A stretch of DNA of 64,000 nt from Stemphylium vesicarium (lineage: Eukaryota; Ascomycota; Dothideomycetes; Pleosporales; Pleosporaceae), in the NCBI GenBank assembly GCA_004380135.1, contig QXCR01000079.1, forward strand, positions 62,001-126,000, in the 5' to 3' direction. Below the pieces are notes generated by a model. That model worked only from the letters and a program-made list of their open reading frames with translations. It was not told the DNA's origin and ran no database searches. Both the position numbers and the translations under genes were made by a program. This document shows, one piece after another, positions 1-10,840 of this stretch (positions are counted from its first letter, which is position 1; each line of letters opens with the position of its first letter).

Positions 1-1917
1 TAGTCGCGCGGGAAGACCTGTTGCACCCACCTTTTTTTTCCACCTGGTCCATCTCTTGATGTAGCTACCAGCCTGCTGATCTTCGCTTCATCTTTCAGAA
101 AATCAGACCACAGATCGGCGTCCACCTGCTTTGGTGTTGCATTTCTCCACCGGGCTCTGGCACCCACAAACGGAACAGGACCACGCGCTGCGAGTCCGCC
201 ATCTCGGAGTAGCCGATTGTGACTCAAGACGCGGATGCAGACAGTCGACGCGGCCACCCGCTTGCGCTTGCGAGGGCAACAACGGTAGTTGCGGGAGGCA
301 AAGTGTACGCGTGGTGGGGAGGCGAATGTCTTGGTCAGGGTAAGAGTAAGCGGTAGTTTGCCACCCGAATCGGCAGCGAGGCTTACCCAGTTGGGATGTA
401 CCGCAATTCTACCCGTACAATGGTCATTCTTACCGACACACAACATTTGCAGCATCTTGACGCTTCCGTCACATGCTCTTCTTGCAGTGTTGGTCGTAGC
501 TGAACCTACCTATAATTCGACTTTTCACTTGGCGCAATTGCCTAAATGCTTCGGTTGTGATTTTCTTTTCCGTGATTTTTACGCTTCATGAGTTGTCATG
601 CGTCACACCTTTTCGTGATGCTCGTCAACATATGCCTAGACAATTGCCGAAACTCTCAAGAGACATTCCTTTCCCCCCTAACTTCCTTGTTCCAAGCCAG
701 TTCAGCACCATCACTACCCTCAGACTGGCCCGCGTACTCGCCTCCATCCACCTCCCCTGAAGCGTTCCCGGAGGTACTACCTATCCCATCTCTAGCCTAA
801 GACTGGACTCTACTCGAAAGCCTTGACCCAACCTTCTCTATCCACTGCCATTGCTCTTACCCACCGGGTCATACTCCGACCCCTGTGATGGGCAGAGCCG
901 CTAGCACTGCAGCCATTACAAGCCAACATAAACCGCCTACGATCTTCCACAAGCCCTACACATGCATGGATCTTCACTGCCCACACACAGCGTTGCTTGT
1001 GCCGTCTTGTTCGTCTGAACAGTCTACCACGTGTTGAACGAAGATCACTTCGAATGTTCCGCTTGCTAATTGATGCACATTTAGAACAGCAATTACGATG
1101 CAGGATTCGTCGCGTGATTAACTATTATATTATTGCATGAAGGGCTTGCGGTTTATGTCGAATGTTAATCTATGCCAGTATGCAATGCTTTCCCTATGTC
1201 GCTAAAGATAGAAGCTCACCGGTCCCTCGATATGTCGGTGAAGATGCAAACGAAGAAGAAAAAAGAAAAGAAAACAAGAGGTATCATCTTGACCAGTAAT
1301 GATCCCAATCCCGTTGCGCCGAAGGAACATGACGAGGCGCGCGCCTGCCTCCTGCAAACAAAAAAGAAAGCAAACAGTCTCCTTGAGCCCAAGACACGGC
1401 TGAAAAGAGTGAGGGTTGAATAAACGCTCTCCCGAAAAATGCCTGTTGAAACGTGACCCAGGACGTGGACAAATTAGGCAACCCTCATGCCATGGTGGCG
1501 GCAGCATTGTTCATGTGGCACCGCTAAAAGGCGCCAAAGTAGTGAATAGGAAGTGATATGTCGCGGCTAAAGACCTGAAAAGCGTAGGTGGTATTCCGCC
1601 AAAAAGGAAAAAACGCGTCCATGATGTCGCAAAACCTTGGAAAACGTGCCAGCCACGTTGTAGTTGCTGGCACGCGATGAAAGCGCCATTGCAAGCCACC
1701 GATCCTGAGAGATCGGCCTGATGGCTTCTGGAAAAGGTATGGAAGGGGGCAGGAGCCTTCGGGTGGAACAAATTCCGAGTTCGGTACGGAGCCAAACTTG
1801 AACTCGCAATGCGTCCGCGAGCCGTAAAAATAACACTTGCGTTCGCCATGGCCCAAAGTGATGGCGCTTCCGCTACATCGGGGCTAGGGCTACAAAGCGC
1901 CGAACTTCCGACCTACG
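1..1917. other. No supported gene at left edge
   Basis: Only short open frames of up to about 110 codons occur on either strand. None has a recognisable domain, a signal peptide or a convincing exon pair. The right end is the 3' flank of the TBC gene. An A-rich stretch near 1240-1280 is simple low-complexity sequence. Confidence 0.6.
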
Positions 1918-3999
1918 TCAGGCATTGGCCCGTTTCTTTCTCATCTTGTATTCTGCTTTTGCTACGCGCATAAGGAGCTCCTCGTCCTTGATGGGAATCC
2001 AAGACGTCAGCACCTTCATAGCGTTTTCAAAGTCGGAATCGAGTAGGATCTCTCGCGTCGCATCGATGAGCGCAGCCGATGTCGCATGCAGCACGTCCAT
2101 GTCTCCACTGAACTTTGAGTCTGGGGTATTAGAGTGCGACCTGTCGCCCAGGAGCATGAATACGTCCCAAACGCGTAGCTGGGCCGCGAAAGGGAGCGAA
2201 TAGTTGAATAGAGTGAGATACCATCGGGTACCGTACGCGGTCGATGTGATGCCCATGTCGATCTAGAACGTGTGTTAGCGTGTATACAGTGTTATGAGCA
2301 TCCATCTGAACTTACTAGCTTTTGTGCGACCTCATCCCCACGCAGCCAGTTGGTCTCAAAGTCATCAAGAGCCTCCATAAGGCCTTCGAATCCTGCCTCA
2401 TAAAGCCTCTCCATGCCCCTGAGCTGCCATAAGCGCACGAGCATAACGAATGCTCTGTCCTCTTCGTAATAGCAAAGAAGGGTCGCAGTCAATGCAGCCA
2501 TGCCTTGAACGTAGCCCGTCTCAGGCAGGTACAGTGACATGGCGTGAAGTACACGAAAGAGCAGGCGCTGGCCGCCACGGTATCGCCGCCGGAACATGAT
2601 GTGTCTGTTGATGGTGCGCGGCACATCCACGTCGATTTGCACATCTTCGGCAGAGCTTTCCTCCTGGAGCTCGTAGAAATTGACAATGAGCTCCTCTTCC
2701 GTGGGACTGTTGGGGTCGGCTTTGGCGCTTGCGGCTAGAAAGGAGTACCAAGCAGTTGCCCTCCAGCGATCAGGTATGCCTTTCCATGTGCGGGATATGA
2801 CTTTGGGATCCTTAGTATCGAACTCGAAAAGCATGCCGCCCTTGTCTGCACCCGCGTGAACGACCTTGGCCATCTTACGCCATTTCTCGTTACGCTGGAT
2901 TTCCTTTGCCTTCATGGCCTGGGCAGCCCTACCGCCCTCCTCTTGTTCGGCAACTTCAGCCAGGCCCGGTGGCAGTTTGAGCATGTCGCTGGCTTCATCC
3001 CTCAATCTGCGATCCCGGTTGTGGGGCAGTCTATTCGTCGCGTGTCGTAATGGTCTATGCGTGCTGCGGGAGTCTGAAGTCTTTCCTGAGAAGATAGATC
3101 TTGCGGGTCTCGAAGACCTGCCAGAATTCCGTCGTTTGGGTGAACCAGATCGAGGGTCCGCAGAACGAGATGAGCGCGCTCGTGATGCACTTCGGCCTAG
3201 TCTGCGCCGCCTGGGTTCTTCTGAGAGTAGTTGCAGTGTTGTGGTGACGCGTTGCACGCGGGGTTCGTCTGGTCCATCCAAGCCTTCGCCATTGGATTTT
3301 GATCGCGACTTTTTTGGAATAATGAAACCATATCGGTCGACTTCCCCGCCCTCAAGATCCGCCCAATCCTCCAGTCCACCAGCAGCCTCGGTAGGCTCTT
3401 TGATTATGATGCTGTGTCTCGAGCTCATGAGAGAGCTGTTGTCCTCATTGCCTCCGAGAGCCAAGTTGTTGACACTGCTACCGCCGCGGTAACTGTTTTG
3501 GATGCTGCTTGTATCTTCTTCTGGTGTATCCCAATTGACAGCACTTTCGTTTCCGTGCATGTACATGCAGCGCACTTTGCGCGACAATGTCATCTCGTCG
3601 GTCGATAGTACGCGGTGACTTGAGGATCGCGCCCTGTTGGAGTAGCGCGAGGGTGTTCGCGGTGAGAGGTGTCTGATGCTGGGTTTCGGGGGCGGCGAGA
3701 GTTCCTGCGGTTGTGGTTCCTCTGTTTGTGGTTGTGGCTCGGGTTGCTCCTGCAGTTGTTCCTTGGGTGACGCCTTGGGTGACTCCTCTGGTTGCTCCTC
3801 CAGTCGCGGTTGCTCCTTCTGTCGCGGCGGCGTGCTGGGCATGGGCGCGCCTTCCACAAGTAAATCCATTTGTTTACTCCGCCTATTCGCCTTCTTCCCG
3901 CCTAACATCATGCTGCCCCGCTTGGAGAAGGAGATCTGGGCATCCGAGGAAATGTCGTCGAAGCTGCCCGTGGGAATGATACAGTCGAGTCCTGAGAAG

Positions 4000-4030
<31 letters not shown>

Positions 4031-4424
4031 GATTGTCCCCTCGTGGAGCATCGCCCGTCCCTAGCGAGCGGTGGTCAATTGCGCGTTCATCCTGTACTAC
4101 GATTGCAGGCAGACTCGGCGTCTTGCGCAAGCTCGTTGGTGAAGGCGGCTCGTTGGTGGTAGTGCCATTGGACGGGGCCAGAGCCGAATCTCTGCGGTCG
4201 TCGTCTTCAGCTAGCAGCGTGCGCTTGAGGGCAGAGGCTCGCGGCCCCGGCGAAGTGCGTGGGCGGCGGACACTGCTGAGCCATGAGCGCGACGCGGGGC
4301 CCTTGGTCGACGAGGCGTTTTGAGGATTCGAGAGTACAGGTGCCAGCTGATTCGAGGCCTCGCACGGCTCCACCGCGGCGTGGCCAGAGGGATTCACGGC
4401 CTCATCTCTCATCATGTGAGACAC
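1918..4424 (-). CDS. TBC-domain Rab GTPase-activating protein
   Basis: Two exons, 4424..2316 and 2262..1918, flank a 53-nt GTAAGT...CTAG intron and give 817 aa. Residues 1 to about 500 are Ser/Arg/Pro-rich and look disordered. They include a run of nine Asp at about 132-140 and a Pro/Gln/Glu-rich stretch. The TBC domain spans about 540-770. Visible motifs are the IPDRWR entry motif (about 547), the Arg finger in VDVPRT (about 600) and the Gln finger in YVQGM (about 638). Both catalytic fingers are present, so GAP activity on a Rab GTPase in membrane traffic is expected. The intron falls inside the TBC domain and the frame is kept across it. The target Rab is not readable from sequence; a relative of yeast Msb3/Gyp-type GAPs is possible. 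The 5' flank is a long gene-free stretch (4425-5991). Confidence 0.88.
4001..4030. repeat. Trinucleotide microsatellite (CGT)n in coding sequence
   Basis: Thirty bases of uninterrupted CGT/GTC repeat. Read on the minus strand they encode the poly-Asp run of the TBC protein. Changes in unit number would alter the Asp tract without breaking the frame. Confidence 0.95.
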
Positions 4425-5991
4425 GGGTCCTGGTCATGGAGTTGGTCCCTGGCCAAAGTAGCGGCTTGCAAAGCGAAATGAAGGGGCGTGGTCGAGGCCG
4501 CACCCTGCGACTGGGTACCAAAGTACAGCGGCGACGGTATTCCAGGCTGCGCTTGAGCAGTGCAGCGACTTCAATGCTATGGGCAAAAAAAACAGAGCAA
4601 TTGGAGAACAAAGACGTCTGCGACTGCTGCTAGGTTAGAAGAGACCCTGGCGAGGTTTACTGGGGAAAAGGGGCGTCGCTATCGACCGGGTCGTGGGTCG
4701 CATGCCTTCTCCAGACTCGCTGCCGGTCGGAGATTGCCCAACGCGCCGCTTTGGTGTGACGCCTGCTCACAGTGCCGGCCCGTACTTGCCTAAACTTCAC
4801 CATGCCATGTTTTCTTTGTCGCATCGTACACCGCATTTTTCTTGTCGCCCTCGCCCACCCTTTGCCCTCGCCGTTGTCTGTTGGCCCCATGGTCCTCAAA
4901 CAGCGCTTCGCCCCGTAGCCAAGGGAACCCCACAATTCCCACTGTCCGCCGGCGATCCTTGTTCCACACGTCAATAAACTTCCGCTCATGGCTTCTCAAT
5001 ACGAACTCGAACTATCAAATCTCAACGTCACGATTCCGTCCTCAGTTGCTGTCGTACCAGTTGTCGTACCATGGATGCTTCAACGGAGCAACAACCTCGT
5101 TACAGATCTAGCTCGATGGAAGCCTCTCTTACATCAGAGTCGCACATGCAATCACAGCATTCTCGTGCTTACCACGCTGACTGCCACACAATCTGTACTC
5201 TTCATCCAACATGCGTAGCCGCAGTCTTACAATTGTGGCTTGAATAGGAAGGTGTTGTCTAGCATCCCATCCCTTGCGTCCGACTGCTCAACCCACTAGG
5301 CTCAACATTCTCACAGCATACGCACAGACTTGTCTTTTTACTAGATTGCCGTCTACCGGAAACCGAGCCCTGACGGCATGCTTGACCTCATTCCAGTAGG
5401 TTCCATGAGAAGAGCTGGCTCACGCCGTGGTCATAATAGCCTCAGAGTCACTCCGCACTGGACAACGTCCGCCGGGAAAACTAATGTTTACTTCATATCC
5501 GAGTAGAAGAAAGCATATCCCGGAAGGACACCCGTCAGACAAGTCCACTCGCCCGAGAAACATCAACTGCATTGCCATATTCACTCTTACAAACACACTA
5601 CCAGCACAGTACTTCTTCGTCCTAACCCAGATATCGCTTCGGTACTAAATCCTTCAACTTCTAGTTCTACCTGTACGATGCGTACATGCTGTATACCATG
5701 ACGTCTACATCTTACTTTTTCTCCAACTTCCATACGGCTACCGCAATGCATTAGGCAAGCTCTCGCACCACGAACACATAACTTAGCAGAGTAAACATCT
5801 GTGACATGGATTTCATGTTCATTTACGGGAATTCTCCACAACCCCATGCTGATTTGTAAAGATATGCACAGGATGAAGAGGCTCCATTACCAATAACTCT
5901 CCAAAAGAGGATCAAAACTACACAACCCCATGTCCATAAATCTCCTCCCCACACCCTCACACCGCCACAAACACATATCCTACGCGACCGC
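4425..5991. other. Gene-free region upstream of the TBC gene
   Basis: This separates the start of the TBC gene (-) from the stop of the Rqc2 gene (-). It should hold the promoter and 5' UTR of the TBC gene and the 3' UTR of the Rqc2 gene. Short open frames here show no domain or codon pattern that I can support. Confidence 0.6.
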
Positions 5992-8900
5992 TTATTTCTT
6001 CTTCGAACCCCTCCCACCCCTCGCACTCTTCTTCTTCCCCTTTGCCGCATCCGCACCCCTCCTACCCCCCGCAATCATAACCCTCACCTTACTAACCGGC
6101 ACCACACCTACTACCTCCGGCTCCTTCCACCCACGAATCAGCTCAATCTCCTTGGGCCAGATGCGCTCGACATCCTGATTCGTTTTATCAAGAATCTTGG
6201 TGTCTTTGCCCGCGTGGTCCCAGATGGAAAGCACTTCCTTAACCGCTTTACCACGCTTAGTAGAGCCAGGCTGGATTTTGGCCTTGTATTTGTACGTCGA
6301 GAGGGCGGACCAGGGGGCGCAGACGGGGATTGCCGAGATGAGCTCGTCGTTTGGTAGTGGACGGCCTGTAAAGGCATCGAGGTTCTGCAGGTTGGTCTTC
6401 AAGACTTCTTCTCCCTCGTCGTCTTCTTCGGCGTTTTCGAGCGCACGTATACGGGCTTCCTCGGCCGCCTTTCCTGCCGCCTGGGCACGGAGATGTTGGT
6501 CGCGGCGGCGTTGCTTATCTGCCTGTGCTTGCTCTTCCTTTTGGCGCTTCTCCTGCGCTGCGGCCTCTGCGGCTTGTTGACCCGACTTGGAACCTAGTAG
6601 GCGCATAGCCAACTCACGATCTTCTTCGTCTTGTGCGGCGTATTTTGCAGCTTGCTTCTTCGCCTTTGCACGCTTGCCTCGAGGAAGGGGAGCGTTCTTT
6701 TGTTTGTTGCTCTGAGATGTCACGGTTCCGGGAGCCTTTGCGGGAGCCTTTGCGCTACCGTCTTCCGAAGCATCATCGTCATCATCCACCGCAGGTGCTG
6801 CATCCGACGGAACTTGGGGCAATTCTTGGAGCTGGCCCTTTCTTGCAAGCCGCCTTTCTCTCGCCGACAACTTTCCGTGTCCGGTAGATTTGGATGTCCG
6901 CTCAGTGTCGGCTACCGAGCCCGCATCATCTTGTAGCTCTTCGTTCGCAGCAGCGCCATTTCTTCCTCCAGACATGATGTGCCCGTCTCCCTTCTCCGGA
7001 GTTGAAGCCTCATCATCGTCATCGGAATCGTCCTTCGTATCTGCGGCTCTTGACTGGAGAGGATTACTCCTAGGTGCTGCGGCTTCGGATTCGGCGTCGC
7101 TCTCCTCTGTCTGCTGCAATTTCGCATCTGGAAAGTCGTCTTCGGAATCAGAATTGATTTTCGCATCCGGGAATTCGTCATCACCGTCGCTATCGTCGGT
7201 CTTCGTAGCATCCGCAGCCTTCGATTCGTTTGCTGGTTCCTCCGCCATTTCCGCAGCGGATACAGCAGTCTCTTGCACACGGTGCTTATGATGATTAGCC
7301 TTGCTTGATTCACTGATCTCAAACATGACCGCGAGTCCCACTACAAGTTGGGCTGGGGGAAGATATTCCTTCTTGCCTTTGACATTGAACATGCCCGGCG
7401 GAAGAAACTCGCCAGTCTGTCCAGTTTTGCTGACTTGATCGCTTCTGACCCACCACGCTGACATGACAGCCTTTGAGTCCCACGCATCTGATGTACATAT
7501 GCAAAGATTGCCGGCCTGTGATAACGTCGATGGGGGTATGGGGGCGTCTGGTGTGTCGGGCCTATTCTTGATGATCATGGGCATGGCGCCCTTGAGGTCG
7601 GCATGTACATAAACGTCTCCCTTTCGCAGGAATCGACGGTAAATGATCTCGTTTTGCGTCGCATCCTTTCCCCCAAGGACCAAATAGCCATCCGAAGAGA
7701 TGAAATAGATGAACTTCTCGAACCAGTGCTGTTTACGGACCGGTCGCAATATTTCCTTCTCTTGTTTCAGTCCCTTCTTCAGATCTTCAGTCACCTTCTT
7801 CTCGTGACTCTTCAATGCTCTCGTGGACGCTTGAAGGGTGCGGTCTTCCTTATCGGCAGCTGTCTTCTTTTGGTCAAAATACTCTGTGGAGTTTGCCCAC
7901 GCAGTCATTCCGAGGTCAATGTCAATGGCTAGCTGCGGTCGCGCTGCCACCTTCGGAGCCGAGGCCTTCTTCTTGGGGCGGTCATCCTCATCGTCGGAGT
8001 CTTCGCTGACAGAACTCGTCTCGTTTCCCTCGTCTTCTTCTGCTTCTTCGCCCGCTTCCCAGTTTGTCTCATCAAGCAAAAGCGTGATTGTGTTTTCATG
8101 CAGCTTCAGTGGTAACTTGATCAGTTGTGCAACGGTGTTGCCGGAGTTTTGTTCACGCTCGATCAAGCGCGCGATATCGACCCAGTCCATACCCTGCCTG
8201 ATTAACCCGTTGACGGCGTCAGTCGCTTCTGCAACGCGGTGTACGTTTGCCAAGATGGCTTCTGCTTTGCGGAAGTTCAAGTCTTGCACTTGCTGTAGTC
8301 CACCAATGCGATCCTCGTGTTCTTTACGCGCCTTCTCTAACTTTTTTTTGGCTTGTTGTTCACGTTCCGTCAATTTAGACTCGAGCTTTTGCCCTTCAAT
8401 CGACGAGAAGAATTCGTCTACTGCCTTGTTGAAACCGTCGAATTCCAGGAAAGTATAGTCTGAGTTCTTGAACTGTTGCGGTCGGAAGGGGTGGAAGTCG
8501 TCGTAGAGGAGGCGCGTCTTATCGGGTGTCTCGTCATCGGCTTTCGGTGCGGATGGATTGGGCTTTGCGAGAATGTAGCCTTTGATCTGATCTGGTTTTG
8601 TTATGTCATCCGTGATCTTCCTTGCGTCTTTGAGTACCACGACCAGCTTTTCCAGCAGCGCATCGTCGGCGAGGACTTGCTCTGGTTTCAGGGTCGAATC
8701 GAAGCTGGCAATGTGCAATGCATGGTCGACCAATAACGGAGGGCATTCTGTAATGGACACGGCGAGCGCCTTCCTCAGAGAATCCTTTCCAGCTTTCTTT
8801 GCCTTCTTCCCTGTTGCAGCAGGCTGATCCTGCTGTTTGTCGACGGCCTTCTGTAGCGCTTGACGTACTCGCTCCTTGGTGAGCTCTGGGGCGCCACCGT

Positions 8901-9483
8901 AGTTCTGCCGTAGAGTAAGGTTATACTTCAAGCCGACCCTGAGCTGCTCATGCTCCTCTCCTTCGTCTACGTTTCTAAGAAGAGACAAGACATTCAAGTC
9001 GGCGTCGGTCAGGACGATATTACCACCCGCATAGAACTCCAAATATAGCCGGTACAACCCGTCGGAGAATTGGAACTCCAGAATGCGGTCGGTGCCTATC
9101 TGAGAGATGGAAGTGACTCGCCTTGTCTTCAGGTACTTGCGCAGTTTGGCGACGAAGCCTGAAGGCGCTGCGGCCGTTGTCCGCGCATATTCGGTCAGAT
9201 GACAGCGGAAGCCGGAGTCGATGAGCAGCTGTTCGCGGTGGTCGGGTTTGTGGAACTTGATAAGAAAGATTCTCTATGCATTCGTTAGTAGACCGGCGTA
9301 TGCGAAGGCCATTGCGACACATGTGACATACAGAGCTTAGATCGTAAACGTTTGTTACTCGGAGCGAGGTGAGTTTCGCGGAGAGCTCGTGAGCTATGAC
9401 CTTGAGGTTAATTAGTATAAAACCTTCTTGCGACCATTTTGCCTGCTCACCTTGACGTCTAAGCTGGAAAACCTCTGCTTCAT
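5992..9483 (-). CDS. RQC2: Rqc2/NEMF ribosome quality control factor (NFACT)
   Basis: Three exons (9483..9451, 9400..9332, 9273..5992) with introns of 50 and 58 nt give 1127 aa, close to yeast Rqc2 and human NEMF. Rqc2 binds stalled 60S subunits with peptidyl-tRNA, recruits the E3 ligase Ltn1 and directs C-terminal Ala/Thr tailing. The 33-nt first exon encodes the N-terminus up to Lys11 and holds Asp9. An Asp-Arg pair lies at 96-97. These match the Asp9, Asp98 and Arg99 known to be needed for tailing in yeast. The order is NFACT-N, a coiled coil (about 330-400), NFACT-R (about 545-655), a long acidic and Lys-rich region, then a DUF3441-type C-terminal domain from about 1012. The C-terminus is Lys/Arg/Gly-rich. 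The gene lies downstream of coatomer zeta on the same strand. Confidence 0.95.
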
Positions 9484-9820
9484 GGTGGTGTGTCGTGTGC
9501 AGAGTCTGTGGTTAGTGGGGTCGGCGATTGATGGTGGGATGCGGCGATGACGAAGGTGGGCAGGTAGCGCGGTTGCAAGGGTCATGCAAAATGAAAGTGG
9601 TTCCTGGCCTAACGCTTAGTAACGGATTCCCTCACACGGCTATCACAGACGTCTGCTCTTGCGGTTAGTGGAAGCAGCATGTGGTCTTGATTAGGCCTTT
9701 GTCTGATGTAATGCGCTACCTACTCTATCGTGCGCCACATTATGGTGCCAACCAGTCGCAATGCGGCATGCACTTGATCCCAAACTCCAGCAACGCCATG
9801 CCCAGGAAACCAGAAAAAGC
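9484..9820. other. Spacer between coatomer zeta and Rqc2 genes
   Basis: This 337-bp stretch separates two minus-strand genes. It must contain the 3' UTR of coatomer zeta and the promoter of the Rqc2 gene. I see no gene and no clear regulatory motif. Confidence 0.6.
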
Positions 9821-10630
9821 TTATAGACCCTGCCGTATCCTCTCTGCGAGCTGCCTCTTGCCAAACTCCCAGGCATTCAAGAAACCTTGTTCCGAGAGGT
9901 CAATGTTCTTCATCGACGTCATGTCTTGGGCCGGGGGTTTGCTGACACGCGAGGCGACAATGACGGGGTCCGTCTCGAGGATGATGCCGTCGTCGACCAG
10001 CTCGTCAACAGCGAGGGACTAGAATGGTCAGCGAGGGACGATGGTACCGTCAAGCAGGGGAAATGCATACCACGAGGTCGTAGTTCTCGATGACGGTGCG
10101 CTTGTCAACAGAGTTTCTAGCATGTGTTAGATGATGCTTTAGGACACTTTGAGGTCAACGTACTTGAGGAGGATGTTGAGCGAATCCCTCAGGGCCAGGA
10201 CGACGCTGGTATCCGTTAGCTGTAGGCCCATTCCCCTGCATGCCAGACGTGACAATACCTGTAAAGCAGCACCTCGTTCTCTTCGGCGCTTCCAACAACA
10301 TATAGCATGACATCCGACTCCATCTTGAAGACAATGACCTTTTGGTCGTATAGTATAATGTCGGTTGTCTGCTTGGCTGTCTTCTCTGTATACCGTGTCA
10401 GACCAAATGCCCAGGGGGCAGTACATGGGCCGTCACTACGCACCCAAGAGTCCCTTCTCAAATGCCTTCTGGTCCTTCACCGTCTTGTATGCGATCTGGC
10501 CGGGATAGTCGTTCTGGTGGCCGGCTGGCGGGTGCGGGTTCGAGTAGTACTTGGTGAGGATGCGCGAGCCATCGTCGATGGCGAGGACCAGGATCGCCTG
10601 GACGCTGAAGAGGGAGAGAGGGCGCGACAT
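9821..10630 (-). CDS. RET3: Coatomer subunit zeta (COPI)
   Basis: Five exons (10630..10444, 10385..10259, 10205..10164, 10116..10071, 10018..9821) give 199 aa, the usual size for zeta-COP. All four introns are GT-AG with phases that match. The protein is a small longin-fold subunit of the COPI coat, which returns Golgi membrane to the ER. The start matches the family: a short leader, then VQAILVLAIDDGSRILTKYY. The FEKGLL segment, the central LYVVGSAEENE segment and the VDELVDDGIILETDP segment are also family signatures. A COPI longin subunit is clear; sigma adaptins are the only near alternative, and the last segment favours zeta. Two exons are very short (42 and 46 nt). The start is 210 bp from the divergent mitochondrial gene. 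Confidence 0.94.
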
Positions 10631-10840
10631 GGTGGTGGAATGCGATTCTTTGCGCGTGCAGGCGTCAATGGAGGACAAGTCGCAGCTTGTCGGTGGGGGG
10701 TTTTGGTAGGATAGGTGTCTTGTCTGCTTGCGGAGAAGCGGCCAATCACGGAGGTCGTGGGCATGGCTTTAGCGTGTCGTCCGAACTTTTGAGAAGTTGC
10801 AGCCCTCTACTGACAACATTCACGCCCGTCGCCCGCCAAT

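Noticed and set aside
8476..8736. Open frames on the plus strand opposite the Rqc2 gene
   Set aside because: They are antisense to a well-supported conserved gene and show no domain of their own.
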